Source: Symbiodinium natans
Lineage: Eukaryota; Sar; Dinophyceae; Suessiales; Symbiodiniaceae
Direction of reading: 5' to 3'
NCBI GenBank assembly: GCA_905221605.1
Contig: CAJNDS010000557.1
Span: 926,517 to 965,016, forward strand
Length of the DNA stretch: 38,500 nt
Below are positions 1 to 9,564 of this stretch, one piece after another. The position numbers were made by a program, and so were the translations under genes. Each line of letters begins with the position of its first letter. Position 1 is the stretch's first letter. The notes under the pieces were generated by a model, which worked only from the letters and a program-made list of their open reading frames with translations, did not search any database and was not told where the DNA came from.

Positions 1-76
1 GCTGCGCACAAGTAATTGAACAAGGCAGTCCTGGCTGGACTCGGACGAAATTAAAGCACCTCCGCTACAAAGGCAT

Positions 77-98
77 GTCGTAGCCATCCTAGCCCAAG
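77..98 (+). other. Possible relic of dinoflagellate spliced leader
   Basis: This 22-base stretch matches the known 22-nt dinoflagellate spliced-leader consensus at about 17 of 22 positions, and all five differences are transitions. Relic leaders occur in dinoflagellate genomes when spliced mRNAs are reverse transcribed and reinserted. No clear open frame follows it, so a chance match remains possible. Confidence 0.2.
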
Positions 99-207
99 CT
101 GAAGCCTACAACCCAGGCTTCCTGAACTCGAAGAGAACTCACGGCAGTCCTTGCCCCGCCAATGTGCAAGTACCCCGTGGGCGATGGGGCAAAACGCGTC
201 ACCACCG

Positions 208-407
208 GCCTAAGGCACAGAAGGGGTTGGGGTTGGGGCTAGAATTCAAGATGGTTCAGGGGCTTAGAGGGCCCGAGGTTGGGGTTCAAGGTTTGCTTGG
301 GTTGAGAGTGGGCCTTGGGGCCTTAGGCCTTAGGAATCAGGGGTCAAGGGTTACTTTAGAGGTTAGGGGTCAGGGTTCAGGGTCTATATATGGTTGGGGA
401 TGTTAAG
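208..407 (+). repeat. Degenerate G-rich telomere-like tract
   Basis: The plus strand here is dominated by GGGGTT, GGGTTCA, GGGTTTG and TTAGGGG words with no fixed period. It reads like strongly eroded TTTAGGG-type repeat and lies just upstream of clearer arrays. The open frames across it are glycine-rich by composition and are not credible genes. Confidence 0.35.
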
Positions 408-457
408 TTGCAGGGCCTCAAACGGACAGCTCAGGTTGGTGGGGACCCAGGCAACAA

Positions 458-523
458 CCCCAAACCCCGAACCCTAAACCGTAAACCCCAAACCCTAAAC
501 CCTAAACCCCAAACCCTAAACCC
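458..523 (+). repeat. Interstitial telomere repeat, CCCTAAA orientation
   Basis: About nine units of CCCTAAA and variants (CCCCAAA, CCGTAAA) run on the plus strand. The orientation is opposite to the TTTAGGG array at 679-841. A GC-rich segment of about 150 bp, with no recognisable gene, lies between the two arrays. Confidence 0.85.
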
Positions 524-678
524 ACAAAAACTAAAAAAAAACTGAAAAAACTCCAAGCCCTTGACCTGCTGCTTCGCACTTTCGCCGTCGGCGCAGCGCA
601 GGCGCCCGCCTGGCTGCGCGCGGCGGAGGCCGGAGACCGGGCGACCTGGCGCCGGGCTCCAAAGGGTCGAAGCCCTTG

Positions 679-841
679 TAGGGTAGGGGTTTAGGGTTTA
701 GGGTTTAGGGTTGAGGGGGTTTAGGATTTGGGGTTTAGGGGGTTTAGGGTTTGGGGTTTAGGCGGTTTGGGGTTTGGGGTTTGGGATTTGGGGGTTTGGG
801 GGTTTGGGGTTTTGGGTTTGGGGTTTGGGGTTTTGGGTTTC
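679..841 (+). repeat. Interstitial telomere repeat, TTTAGGG and TTTGGGG variants
   Basis: The tract begins with clear TTTAGGG units and degenerates into TTTGGGG, TTTGGGA and longer G-run variants towards 841. Glycine- and phenylalanine-rich open frames here (for example 728-910) follow from the repeat and are not genes. Confidence 0.8.
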
Positions 842-1582
842 AAGACGCGGCCCATGACTTTAGATGGAGCGCCACCAAAGTCTTCGAGAGGACGGGCTTC
901 AGCTTTCTAGCGAAGCTTCTTCGGGTTTGTTTTTGGGTTGGGGGGTTTCAGGGTTTCTGGCTTTCGGGATCTCAAAGCTGCAACGGTTTTACGCATGGCC
1001 GCCGACCGGCAAGCCGATCTGGGCCAGGTAGGCCAGGTTCATGGCTCAAGTAGCAGCGCTGGATCGCCGAGATCGCGGTTGGTGATCTTGAATTCGCTGT
1101 TTCTGTGCTTTGCCGGGAGTTCGATGGCTTCATTGCTTCATGCTTGCACGAAACGATGACAGTAGAGGGTGTGGCGGTGTTGTCAAAAGATATGGCTGTT
1201 TAGCGCACTGTTTCAGCCAACGTGTGGGCCGTGCTTGCTCCGAGCAAGGGCCGCGCCACGCCACGGGAATCAGCCGAGGTTGTTTCCAGTGACCCTGACA
1301 TCTGCAAATGCTGTGTGCGTACTCCCTTCATAGAACTCCATTCAAGCTCCTAAGAAACTGGCAAGTACGGGGAACAACCGAAGCTTCGGGGGCTTAAGGC
1401 AGCTCTTTTGAGGTTTGGGGTTCCAGGCGCCCGGCCCAATCCTTGAAAGTCTCCAGCTGCATCTTTGGCCTGAAGGAAAAAGCAACGGCGCCAACCTGCC
1501 CTCTGCCTCCTGTCCGAGCAGCACGACGCTCCGGGCCCCAGGCTGGGACATGAAAGCCGTGAAGTACCTTCAGGGTCTCGTT
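842..1582. other. Non-coding spacer, no gene seen
   Basis: There is no conserved protein motif on either strand. Small open frames of 60-100 codons lack recognisable domains. The sequence is moderately GC-rich with scattered TTGGGGTTT words. Confidence 0.5.
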
Positions 1583-1720
1583 GAGGGTTTAGGGTTTAGG
1601 GTCTAGGGTCTAAGGTCTAGGGTCTAGGGTCTAGGGTCTAGGGTCTAGGGTCTAGGGTCTAGGGTCTAGGGTCTAGGGTCTAGGGTCTAGGGTCTAGGGT
1701 CTAGGGTCTAGGGTCTAGGG
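1583..1720 (+). repeat. Near-perfect TCTAGGG variant telomere array
   Basis: Two TTTAGGG units are followed by about 17 almost identical TCTAGGG units. Homogeneity of the variant over roughly 120 bp points to recent expansion of one variant heptamer, unlike the mixed tracts on either side. A smaller TCTAGGG run recurs near 2735-2777. Confidence 0.92.
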
Positions 1721-2148
1721 CTTGGGGATGTTCAGGCTTTAGGGCTCAAAGAGGGTTTAGGGTTCAGTGTCGAGCTGTTGCTTTGGGTGAGCAGCCCCGA
1801 TCTCCAATCTGGGGCGCACCCGAAGTCTCCCAAGTTCTGAATGCGTTGTCTGGCGTCATTGTAGATCGGATCGAAGCGCTTGTGGACCTCCGACAAAAGG
1901 TTTTACGATATTCGGGGTGCCTGATTGGGGTCCTTACTAGAAGGGGATCCTACGAGTACTACTTGGGGGTCTACCTTAGGCGCCCCCTAGTTTCGTAAAC
2001 CCCCACAAGGAGCACTGCCAAAGAAACGAGACTCTCGCTAGCAGGCGAACCTCGATCTGGAGAAGGACGCCCTTCTCCTTTGCAATACCTTGGAGATATA
2101 CTCTGATTGACTGCCGGTGACTGACTCACCTCCCCCCTGGTTCTTAGC
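1721..2148. other. Spacer with no gene seen
   Basis: A short TTTAGGG remnant lies near 1753. The rest shows no convincing coding potential and no repeat I could pair with another part of the window. Confidence 0.4.
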
Positions 2149-2212
2149 AGGGAATGAGGGCTACATACACCCACGAAGGGATTCTCTAGGGTACCTCATT
2201 CGCTCATTCCCT
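2149..2212 (+). repeat. Short inverted-repeat element, copy A
   Basis: The 64-bp unit is bounded by 10-bp perfect terminal inverted repeats, AGGGAATGAG and CTCATTCCCT. Its interior resembles copy C at 3637-3705 and, in reverse orientation, copy B near 2836-2888 (shared words include TAGGGTACC and CTCATTCCCTAC). It is MITE-like in size and ends, with no coding capacity. A telomere-type CCCTAAA tract begins a few bases after it. Confidence 0.55.
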
Positions 2213-2215
2213 ACA

Positions 2216-2242
2216 ACCCTAAACCCTAAACCCTAAACCCCA
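2216..2242 (+). repeat. Short CCCTAAA tract
   Basis: Nearly four units of CCCTAAA run on the plus strand, directly after the short inverted-repeat element ending at 2212. Confidence 0.8.
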
Positions 2243-2356
2243 AGAACCAGCCAGTGCCACGTGCCAACTGAGGTCGATGCTGACAAGCTCTTTGTGCTGC
2301 TCGAGAGTTTTCACCATCGGCTTGGTCCTGACGTTCACAAAGCGAACGACCGAGCT

Positions 2357-2566
2357 TACTTGGATAGGTTCATGGGTACTTATAACGCCACTTAGAAGTC
2401 TACTTCTAACCTACTTAGGGGACTTCGGGGGTTTATAAGTGCTTGCAACCTACTTAGGGGACTTCGGGGGCTTATAAGTACTTGCAACCTACTCAGGGGA
2501 CTTGGGGGGGTTTACTATAAGTACAGTTATAATCGGGGGTTATAAGTGCCCATGAACCTCCAAGTA
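2357..2566 (+). repeat. Foldback element with internal 39-bp tandem repeats
   Basis: The ends are inverted repeats of about 28-30 bp (2357-2386 and 2539-2566), differing by a 2-base insertion and one substitution. Inside are three tandem units of about 39 bp, starting near 2408, 2447 and 2486 and beginning AACCTACTTAGGGGACTT. There is no open frame of note. It is a non-autonomous foldback or MITE-type element; no target duplication was identified. Confidence 0.7.
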
Positions 2567-2665
2567 CCCCCTTTCAACTTGACTGAGCCCCGGGCACCAA
2601 CACGTGCACGCCGCCTTGGAGAGCGGCCTTGCAGATCTCCTTAGCTTCCACTGGCTGGTTCTTCG

Positions 2666-2834
2666 TTTAGGGTTTAGGGTTTTGGGTTTTGGGTTTAGGG
2701 TTTAGGGTTTGGGGTTTGGGGTTTGGGGTTTCGGGTCTAGGGTCTAGGGTCTAGGGTCTAGGGTCTAGGGTCTAGGGTTTAGGGTTTAGGGTTTAGGGTT
2801 TAGGGTTTAGGGTTTAGGGTTTAGGGTTTAGGGT
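2666..2834 (+). repeat. Mixed interstitial telomere array
   Basis: TTTAGGG units are followed by TTTTGGG and TTTGGGG variants, then about six TCTAGGG units, then about nine clean TTTAGGG units. The array ends abruptly against a truncated copy of the short inverted-repeat element. Confidence 0.92.
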
Positions 2835-2835
2835 T

Positions 2836-2888
2836 CGGGAGTGAGGTACCCTATGCAATCCCTTAATGGGTGTATATAGGGCCCGAAT
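2836..2888 (-). repeat. Short inverted-repeat element, copy B, truncated
   Basis: Read on the minus strand, this segment matches the central and right parts of copy C (3637-3705), sharing the CCCTATAT, TTAAGGGA and CATAGGGTACC words. The outer end expected at its left side is missing and is replaced by TTTAGGG repeat. Confidence 0.5.
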
Positions 2889-3006
2889 CCCCGTCCAAGG
2901 GAAACCACGACCCATGCAGGACGCAGCTGCTTGCGTGCGGGAGTCGAAGTGGGTGTCGTCGGGTGTGAAGCTGGCATGCAGGAACACGCGGATCACGTGC
3001 TTCAAC

Positions 3007-3037
3007 AGGGTTTAGGGTTTAGGGTTAAGGGTTAGGG
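3007..3037 (+). repeat. Short TTTAGGG tract
   Basis: Two to three TTTAGGG units plus degenerate TTAAGGG and TTAGGGG units. Confidence 0.75.
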
Positions 3038-3427
3038 GGCATCTTCATTAGTCTTCAGCAGCGCACAGAAAGCAGTTCACAAGCATGGCAGGCGGACACG
3101 GTGCAAACGTCCCCAGGCTTGAAAGCTTTGATGGCATCTAGGTACGCCTGTGCGGAAGCAGCGCATGGATTTCTGGACTCCTCACCGGAACGTTCCTTCC
3201 TAACTCCAAGGCGCGCCTTGGAGTTCTTGCCTGCTTTGGGAAAGAATTCAAACCTCAGCTTCGCACCCAAAAGGTTCCAGGCCTCAGGACTCAAAGGAGA
3301 GAAACGCGGATACGCGGGCTGAGAACCCGACTCTTTGCTGCCAATGTTCGGAAACGTCAAGTTGCGACTGGCACCACAGCTTGCACATTGTCAAGGTAGA
3401 GGGGCTTTCCGGCTTTAGAGCTCCACG

Positions 3428-3528
3428 TTGGGCTGCTCCCCCTTAAACTAACAGTCCTTAATATGGATTATAGTACTCCCGATGATGATCCCCTTAAAGG
3501 ACTGTTAGTACAAGGGGGAACATCCCAA
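3428..3528 (+). repeat. Foldback element, about 101 bp
   Basis: Two 32-bp arms (3428-3459 and 3497-3528) pair at 28 of 32 positions around a 37-nt loop. The pentamer TCCAC occurs just outside each arm (3422-3426 and 3531-3535) and could be a target duplication. There is no coding capacity. Confidence 0.65.
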
Positions 3529-3636
3529 GTTCCACATTCTGTTTCCCAGCTTGGTTTGCTTTCGCGCAGCACTCAACAGCAGGAGCAGTGCAGGCTTCAT
3601 CGCCCCAGGGTTGCCCACTTCTAGGCCCGTTGAAGG

Positions 3637-3705
3637 AGGGAATTAGGGCAACTTTCTATATACCCTTTAAGGGAGTACATAGGGTACCCCACTCCCTCAT
3701 TCCCT
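3637..3705 (+). repeat. Short inverted-repeat element, copy C
   Basis: This 69-bp unit has terminal inverted repeats AGGGAATTAG and CTCATTCCCT (9 of 10 paired). It is the fullest copy of the family also seen at 2149-2212 and 2836-2888. Confidence 0.55.
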
Positions 3706-3853
3706 ACTGAGAACCAGCCAGTTACTGTTGCGATCCAAGAGGTAACAGAGAGCTTACTAGTGCCGGCCTGAAGTGATCCTTGATCTTGGGCTCTTTGTCC
3801 GCATTCGTTCCGACCAAGGCAATGCGATTCCTGAATAGCTGCCGCGTTCTACA

Positions 3854-3912
3854 CGAGAGCGAGAGCGAGAGAGAGAGCGAGAGAGAGAGAGAGCGAGAGA
3901 CAGAGAGAGAGT
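3854..3912 (+). repeat. GA microsatellite
   Basis: A run of GA dinucleotides with periodic GC interruptions. It explains the serine/leucine/arginine-rich open frames on the minus strand near 3722-3969. Confidence 0.9.
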
Positions 3913-4610
3913 GAAACAAAGACAGAAAGATAGAGACCGAGCACTCCAGATCTTCATCCCGCATGTCATGAAAACTTAGTCGTCAACCCGATCTTCCCTC
4001 TGGCACGCAGGTCGAAGAAGGTCAATCCAACCTCGGCACGGCAGATGCTACTTTGCCAGCGGGCATGATGCGGGCCATCAACGAAGTAACGAGGAGATGT
4101 TTGACATCAAAACCTGAGGCCGTAGCTACACCCAGCGACTTGTCAGACTTAGCCTGCAAATCTGCAAAAGGCTTTTTGTCGAGCATTGCGCCCGCATTTG
4201 CACGCTCCCTGGAGATATCTTCACCAAGCGACTAGAAAGCGCATGCGCGAATGATACTCGCTCGATGCGATAATCTGATGGGCCTGGCCAGCTGGTGTTA
4301 AGCCAGTGGTGTATTCACCAGTGCCGAACAAAATCGCATCCGGCGCTTGCCACGCAACCTTACTCGCAACACCGGGAGCGCATCATGGCTACGGAGCCTC
4401 GTTCGATCGTGGCACTTTACGGCTCAGAACTCGCGGCGCTACAGGTCACGCCAGGACGTAGTTAAAATGCGAAATGCAAACTCAACCTTCTTGGGCTCGG
4501 GCTTTGGCGGCCATTTGCCAGCAGTGTGAAGACTGTACAGGGCACAACCCAAAAGGCTAATAGCCGAGACAAGTGCGCGCAGTGCCTCACAGGACCAAGA
4601 AGGGAAGTGG
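3913..4610. other. Spacer, no gene seen
   Basis: No recognisable protein, RNA gene or repeat. The longest open frames are about 60 codons without motifs. Confidence 0.4.
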
Positions 4611-4957
4611 TTTAGGGTTTAGGGTTTAGGGCTTAGGGCTTAGGGCTTAGGGTTTAGGGTTTCGGGTTTAGGGCTTAGGGTTTAGGGCTTGGGGCTTAGG
4701 GTTTAGGGTTTCGGGTTTAGGGCTTAAGGTTTAGGGCTTAGGGCTTAGGGTTTAGGGTTTCGGGTTTAGGGTTTAGGGTCTAGGGTTTAGGGTTTTGGGT
4801 TTAGGGTTTAGGGTCTAGGGTCTAGGGTCTAGGGTTTAGGGTTTAGGGTTTAGGGTTTAGGGTTTAGGGTTTAGGGATTAGGGTTTAGGGTTTAGGGTTT
4901 AGGGTTTAGGGTTTAGGGTTTAGGGTTCAGGGTTGAGGGTTTAGGGTTTAGGGTTTA
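4611..4957 (+). repeat. Longest interstitial telomere array, about 347 bp
   Basis: About 50 heptamers run in one orientation. Variants are clustered: CTTAGGG and TTTCGGG units dominate the first half, TCTAGGG appears in the middle, and clean TTTAGGG dominates the second half. Such segmental variant blocks resemble the proximal, degenerate part of real telomeres. Confidence 0.93.
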
Positions 4958-6128
4958 CTGCAATTTTTTGGAACCCACGCCACATCGAAACTTGAAAATC
5001 CGGAAGTCCACAGAAGCCGACGTCTCGGCTTCATCCGGCCACCATACGTTGGATGAGATTGGCAAAGGTTGCACCTGTATGCACAACAAAGATGGTCTTT
5101 CTTAACTCCTCAACCCTGAAACCATGAAATCCCACGAAATCCCAAATCCCTATCGCCAAGTCCAAAAAACAACCAAGCATTTGCTCCGCTTAAACCCAAC
5201 ACACTCTGTGGCCCACGGTACATTGAACATGCACCATACCAGAGCTCGATCAAAGCTCATAAGCTGTGTAGGTGTATGCTTTTAAGGAAGTTCTCTCGCT
5301 TGCACACGCCCTTTCTTTTGCACCTTGCACTGCTCCCCTGAAGCCAACGTAAACACTGCAACTACCAGCACTTGCCCGCTCTCTGCACACTTATTGTATT
5401 CTTTTGAGATTCCAAGCGAGAAAATCCAATTGTGTTTGGGCTACTCCCTGTTGACACTGAAGCACTCCCAATTACGTGGCCCCCCAGCGCTTGCAGGCTC
5501 AGGGGTTTGGTTTCGGTGTTGCACTCTGACGCTTGATTTTTCGGCGAAGTCGATGGCACACGAGTCTGCAGGCGGTGACTCATCCACATCACTGGCCTGA
5601 CGCAGGATTTTATCGGAATTCCGCATGAAGGACATAATAAGTGCACCTCTGAATCACTGGATCATAAGATTTGTCTCAAGATGTTTTCAGGATTTCAAAG
5701 ACTCACTGAAGGTACTCCAGCGCACTTTGTTCTTGCCAACAGAGGAGTAGAAAAGGGGTCTTTTAGGAGTTAACGGGTTTAGAGGTTTCAGGCGTTGGAA
5801 TTCAAGGCCCTTTTGCTGACCAAGAATGCCGCTCGCCAAGTAGTGCGCTGATGATTCAGGGGACCTGAAAAAACACACATCACGAATTGAAACAACCCGT
5901 TAACGTTAACCTATCAGCCCTGAACCCGATCAGCCCGAAACCTGTCCCCGAGCCCCTTGGACTAATCCTTAGGGGCTGAACACCCTAGCCCAAATAATAA
6001 ACAGTAGGATTCTATATCCGAGACCCAGCCTGCGGGTCAACAAAGGCACCTTGAACTAGAAGCAAGATACTGGGGATCCCCCTGATGGAGACAGCGTGTG
6101 CGTAATGTTGCACCTGCTTTACTGTGTG
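4958..6128. other. Long spacer, no gene seen
   Basis: No motif-bearing open frame on either strand. The overlapping open frames near 5325-5646 occur on both strands and have no recognisable domain. Short fragments such as GTTAACG are palindromic but isolated. Confidence 0.4.
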
Positions 6129-6148
6129 CCCCCCCCCCCCCCACCCCC
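6129..6148 (+). repeat. Poly-C tract
   Basis: Fourteen cytosines, one A, then five cytosines. Further poly-C runs lie near 7086 and 7578. Confidence 0.95.
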
Positions 6149-6166
6149 AAATGCACATTCACCTTC

Positions 6167-6690
6167 CAACGAGCTTATGCGAAGAAGAAAAAGCGCCATG
6201 TTGTTACGCACATTTTTGTGTCCATCGAGCCATGTCAAGAAGAAAACGCCCGATTGTGTTTCCTGCATGTTCTGCGAAAACGCCATTTTTAACGGACATT
6301 TCAGTGTTCATCGAGCCTATGCCAAAACAAAGGCCATTTTGTTACAAACATTTTCGCGTCTGTCCAGCCTATGTCAAGGAGAAAAGCGCCACTTTGTTAC
6401 GGGCATGTTCTGCAAAAAAGCCATTTTGTTACGGACATTTCTGTGTCCATCGAGCCCTATGTCAAGAAGACAAGGCGCCGTTTTGTTGCGGAATGTTGCG
6501 GACATGTTTGTGTCCGGCCTATGTCCAGAAGAAAAAGCACCATTTTGTTTTGCGCGCATGTTCTGCAGAAGCACCATGTTTGTTCTGTGTCCATCGAGAC
6601 TATTTCAGGAAGAAAGAATGCCATTTTGTTACGGACATTTCTGTGTCCATCGAGCCTATGCGAAGAAGAAGAAAAGCGCCATGTTGTTAC
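6167..6690 (+). repeat. Tandem array of about eight imperfect 53-86 bp units
   Basis: Each unit starts near GAGCCTATGTCAAGAAGAAA, continues with GCGCCATTTTGTTACGGACA and ends near TGTGTCCATC. Several units carry an extra insert containing GCATGTTCTGC, so lengths alternate between short and long. All three plus-strand frames stay open for much of the array, giving overlapping frames of 126-237 codons. Frame-independent openness over a repeat argues against a protein gene, though a repetitive protein in one frame cannot be excluded. Confidence 0.8.
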
Positions 6691-7682
6691 GTCGCCGAGA
6701 GAGAGAACAATGGAGTTGTCACTGCTTTATGGCACCGGCACACATGATTGAATCCATGGAATCGCGGCGCCACAACTCGCCAAAGGCTTCATGGATCTCA
6801 TGCATGTGAGTAGTTGTCCTCACTGCCAAGCAAAGTGCTTGCGTGGTGCGCCAGCTCCTTGGCATGGTGCAGGTCAAAGGAGACCAGAGATGCACAGACT
6901 GCCACTAAAGGCTCTGCAGACCGACATGTTGGGCACCTAGCCTTGAGTCTGGTCTTCAGCGACGTGATCATTATCTGCCGCGCCTCGAGGCAGATCAATC
7001 GTTTGCAGGTATGCGGTGTGCAGTCGTCTGAGCGGTGCAGCTCGGTGTCCACAGCCCTGAAGCTTCCGCTCATTTTTGCGTTGAGCCCCCCCCCCCGGCT
7101 TCCCAAACCCTCGTCCCCGCCCGCCTTCCCCCCCTGCGTTTGTAGAAATCAGACTTCGGCTTCTGCAGAATGAGTAGAGATCAATGTGTCGGATTGCGAA
7201 AACCACCACGCAAAAGCCCACACTACTTAAACGCCTGTTGCCTCACACGCCATGTGCCCAATGATACATTTCGTGAGCCCGAATCGCAACAACATGTCAT
7301 GAACTGATCAAGTGAGATCAGTCATGTAACAAACTGATATCCAAGGCAATTGGCTTCTATGCCCTAGGCTTCCATAGAACATTGGCATCGGGGATGCAAG
7401 AGCATCGCTCGACAACACCTTCTCCATGACTTGTTCTCTTGTAGGCTGCCACATGGCGTGACAAATGCACACACACACATACGCAACCCTGCCATGCGTC
7501 AACACACACACACACCCCCACGCACGCACGCATGCACGCACATACACAGTCATCCCCCCAACTAACATTACCCTCAGCCCCCCCCCCCCCCCCCACCTCC
7601 ACAGCGCGGGCGGGTAAAGAACGCCACCCCGCCCCAAGGCTAGTTTTTCACCTCAAATGCCCGGCTTGGGCGCATGGCCGGA
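6691..7682. other. Spacer with CA and poly-C tracts
   Basis: A CA-rich microsatellite with CACG interruptions spans about 7466-7551, and poly-C runs occur near 7086-7097 and 7578-7594. They account for the low-complexity open frames on the minus strand at 7308-7637. I see no gene. Confidence 0.5.
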
Positions 7683-7894
7683 TACTTGTGCATAACTTCT
7701 CCATAACTTCTCCATAGCTTCTCCACAGGCTATGGATTTTCTGCAGTGGCGATGCATGGGACGCATAACTTGTGCAGATATGCACAAGTTGCTTCTTGTT
7801 TAAAAGGAGAATTTCTGCATATATGGAGAAGTTGTCGGCAGCATCGATGCATAGGATTTTCCGGAGCCAAGCTATGGAGAAGTTATGGAGAAGT
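7683..7894 (+). repeat. Foldback element with nested hairpin
   Basis: A perfect 26-bp inverted repeat (7695-7720 and 7869-7894), itself built from ACTTCTCCATA half-repeats, encloses a second perfect hairpin with 10-bp arms and a GATA loop at 7767-7790. Weaker inverted similarity (GATGCAT and GGATTTTC words) lies between them. The nested symmetry suggests a MITE-like element. It has no coding capacity. Confidence 0.65.
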
Positions 7895-8640
7895 GAGGCC
7901 CAGCGGACGCTCAACGCAAAGCCGCGACCACGTCGACGAAGTCTCGACATGGTGGACGGTGTTACGACACAGTCACAGTTTCACGAGGCATGAACATTGC
8001 GGGCCACACACATGCTTCCAAGACTTGCGTGCGATCGACCAGCAACAAAACACACTCGACATTTTCCAGCACAGCCAGCGCCGCTCTGGCACACTGCGCT
8101 TGCCATCTCAAGAGACTTCACAAGCATTCCCGTACTTCGCCCATCAGGAGGCACTGCTCGACAGCCATAATGCCCCCAAAACCAGATGTCACCTTAAAGC
8201 AACAGTGTTGACCGCGCAGAATGGTGCCAAGGCAGAGTTGACAGCAGAGATCAGATATTGCAGCGGACGCGCATACAAATGAAAACTGTGCCTTCCACTG
8301 ATCCGATTCAGTCTCCCAAGCTCCACACCGTATTTTCTAACAAGCTTGTGATCAGCGCTAAGTCCGCTAAGTGGTTTCGAGTTTTTGTTTTGCTACACAT
8401 CTGAGTTGTTCAGCTCATATTTCTTCAGATGATCTCAACTAGCTTCTGAAATCCATGTTTATGCCCCTGCGTGCCCACCCGCAACCGAAATGGGGCTGTG
8501 ATATTTAGTAGCTCTGCACCCGTAAGCCCGAAGCATAACGTAGACTGAGCAAGTGTCAGAGAGCACATGCAAACCCCGAAGCTGCAGGACGACGTCGTCA
8601 GCCCGAGCACGCCCTCGAGGCGTAGCAGCTGTCTTCTGCC
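7895..8640. other. Spacer, no gene seen
   Basis: An open plus-strand frame runs to 8282 (its 5' part lies in the foldback), but its product has no recognisable domain. No repeat or RNA gene found. Confidence 0.35.
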
Positions 8641-8704
8641 CTGGTCAGCGAAATGGTCAGGGTTCAGAAACTCCGGGACACAGGTTCAAATCCCACCAAC
8701 CCAT
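8641..8704 (+). ncRNA. Possible tRNA-derived (SINE-like) relic
   Basis: GGTTCAAATCC at 8683-8693 is a perfect match to the Pol III B-box consensus. About 38 bp upstream, TCAGCGAAATGG (8645-8656) loosely resembles an A box. The 3' flank CCACCAACCCA looks like a tRNA acceptor end. The T-stem does not pair and no full cloverleaf forms, so a decayed tRNA or SINE head is more likely than a working gene. Confidence 0.28.
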
Positions 8705-9564
8705 CTCGTGCGACTGCTCAAAAACAGGCCTCCAGGCCATAAGACTGCCACCAGGACAGGCGTTCGAGGACGCCCTAAACCTCAGAGCTGTTGTGTTCAG
8801 GTAAATTCTAGCCTGAATTTAGCTGAAACTTCGGAGAAATATCCTGCCTCTGCTTTGGCACCCTTGTTCCTCACGGAGTTGCGCCGCAAGGCGCCCGGAA
8901 CACCTCTGCTGCTCCTGCAGAGACAACAGACCCAAAACCTACAAAGCTTTCCGAGCTCTGCCATGTTCTGCCACTACGCCACTCGCTCCTCAAGCGCCTT
9001 CCACGAGGCAAGGGCGCGGGCCTCCTGATCATCGTAGACGTCTGTTGTTTTGAAACTCCAAACACAACAAACCTGCACCTGCACAGCGAAGTCTGTGCAA
9101 GTCAGAAGCACAGAGGCTTTGTACGTTGCCATTCTGCTGTCCAAGACCTGCCAGCAATGCGAGGATGGAGCGAAGTGACAAACCAACCTGGCTGAAAACA
9201 GCACCTGGCTATGATCAGAAGACGTCTTCAGATCCAGGTGCACGAAGTATTGTCTGAGCACAGGAACACTCAGCTACTTGCCAAAAAACCTCCCTCCACA
9301 CTGCACTCTTGCGAGCATTGGCCCCAATTAGTTGTCCAGGGACTGACTTTTGCTGTCCCCTCCAGTCAGCCTTCTGTTGGCACGGTCTTTATTGCTGTTG
9401 TCTTCCCCCTTTGAGCACATGGTAGAGGCGCATCCGGTCCTGGTGGGGTCTTGCTTTAGTAGGCGCCTCTGCATTGTCAATCCGCCTAATGGGATGCTCC
9501 CTCTCAATCCACAATCGATCCAATGCTGCCGGTCCTAATGTTGCAAATACTAATTGTGCAACAC
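8705..9564. other. Spacer, possible decayed coding sequence
   Basis: An open plus-strand frame covers 8567-9028 but its product is not recognised. Codon texture is GC-rich and compatible with old exons. Nothing firmer can be supported. Confidence 0.3.

Noticed and set aside
728-1053. Glycine/phenylalanine-rich frames in telomere-type repeat
   Set aside because: Their composition follows directly from TTTGGGG and TTTAGGG heptamers.
6096-6809. Frames of 237, 207 and 126 codons over the tandem array
   Set aside because: They are overlapping readings of the same repeat in different phases. No start, domain or transcript signal favours one.
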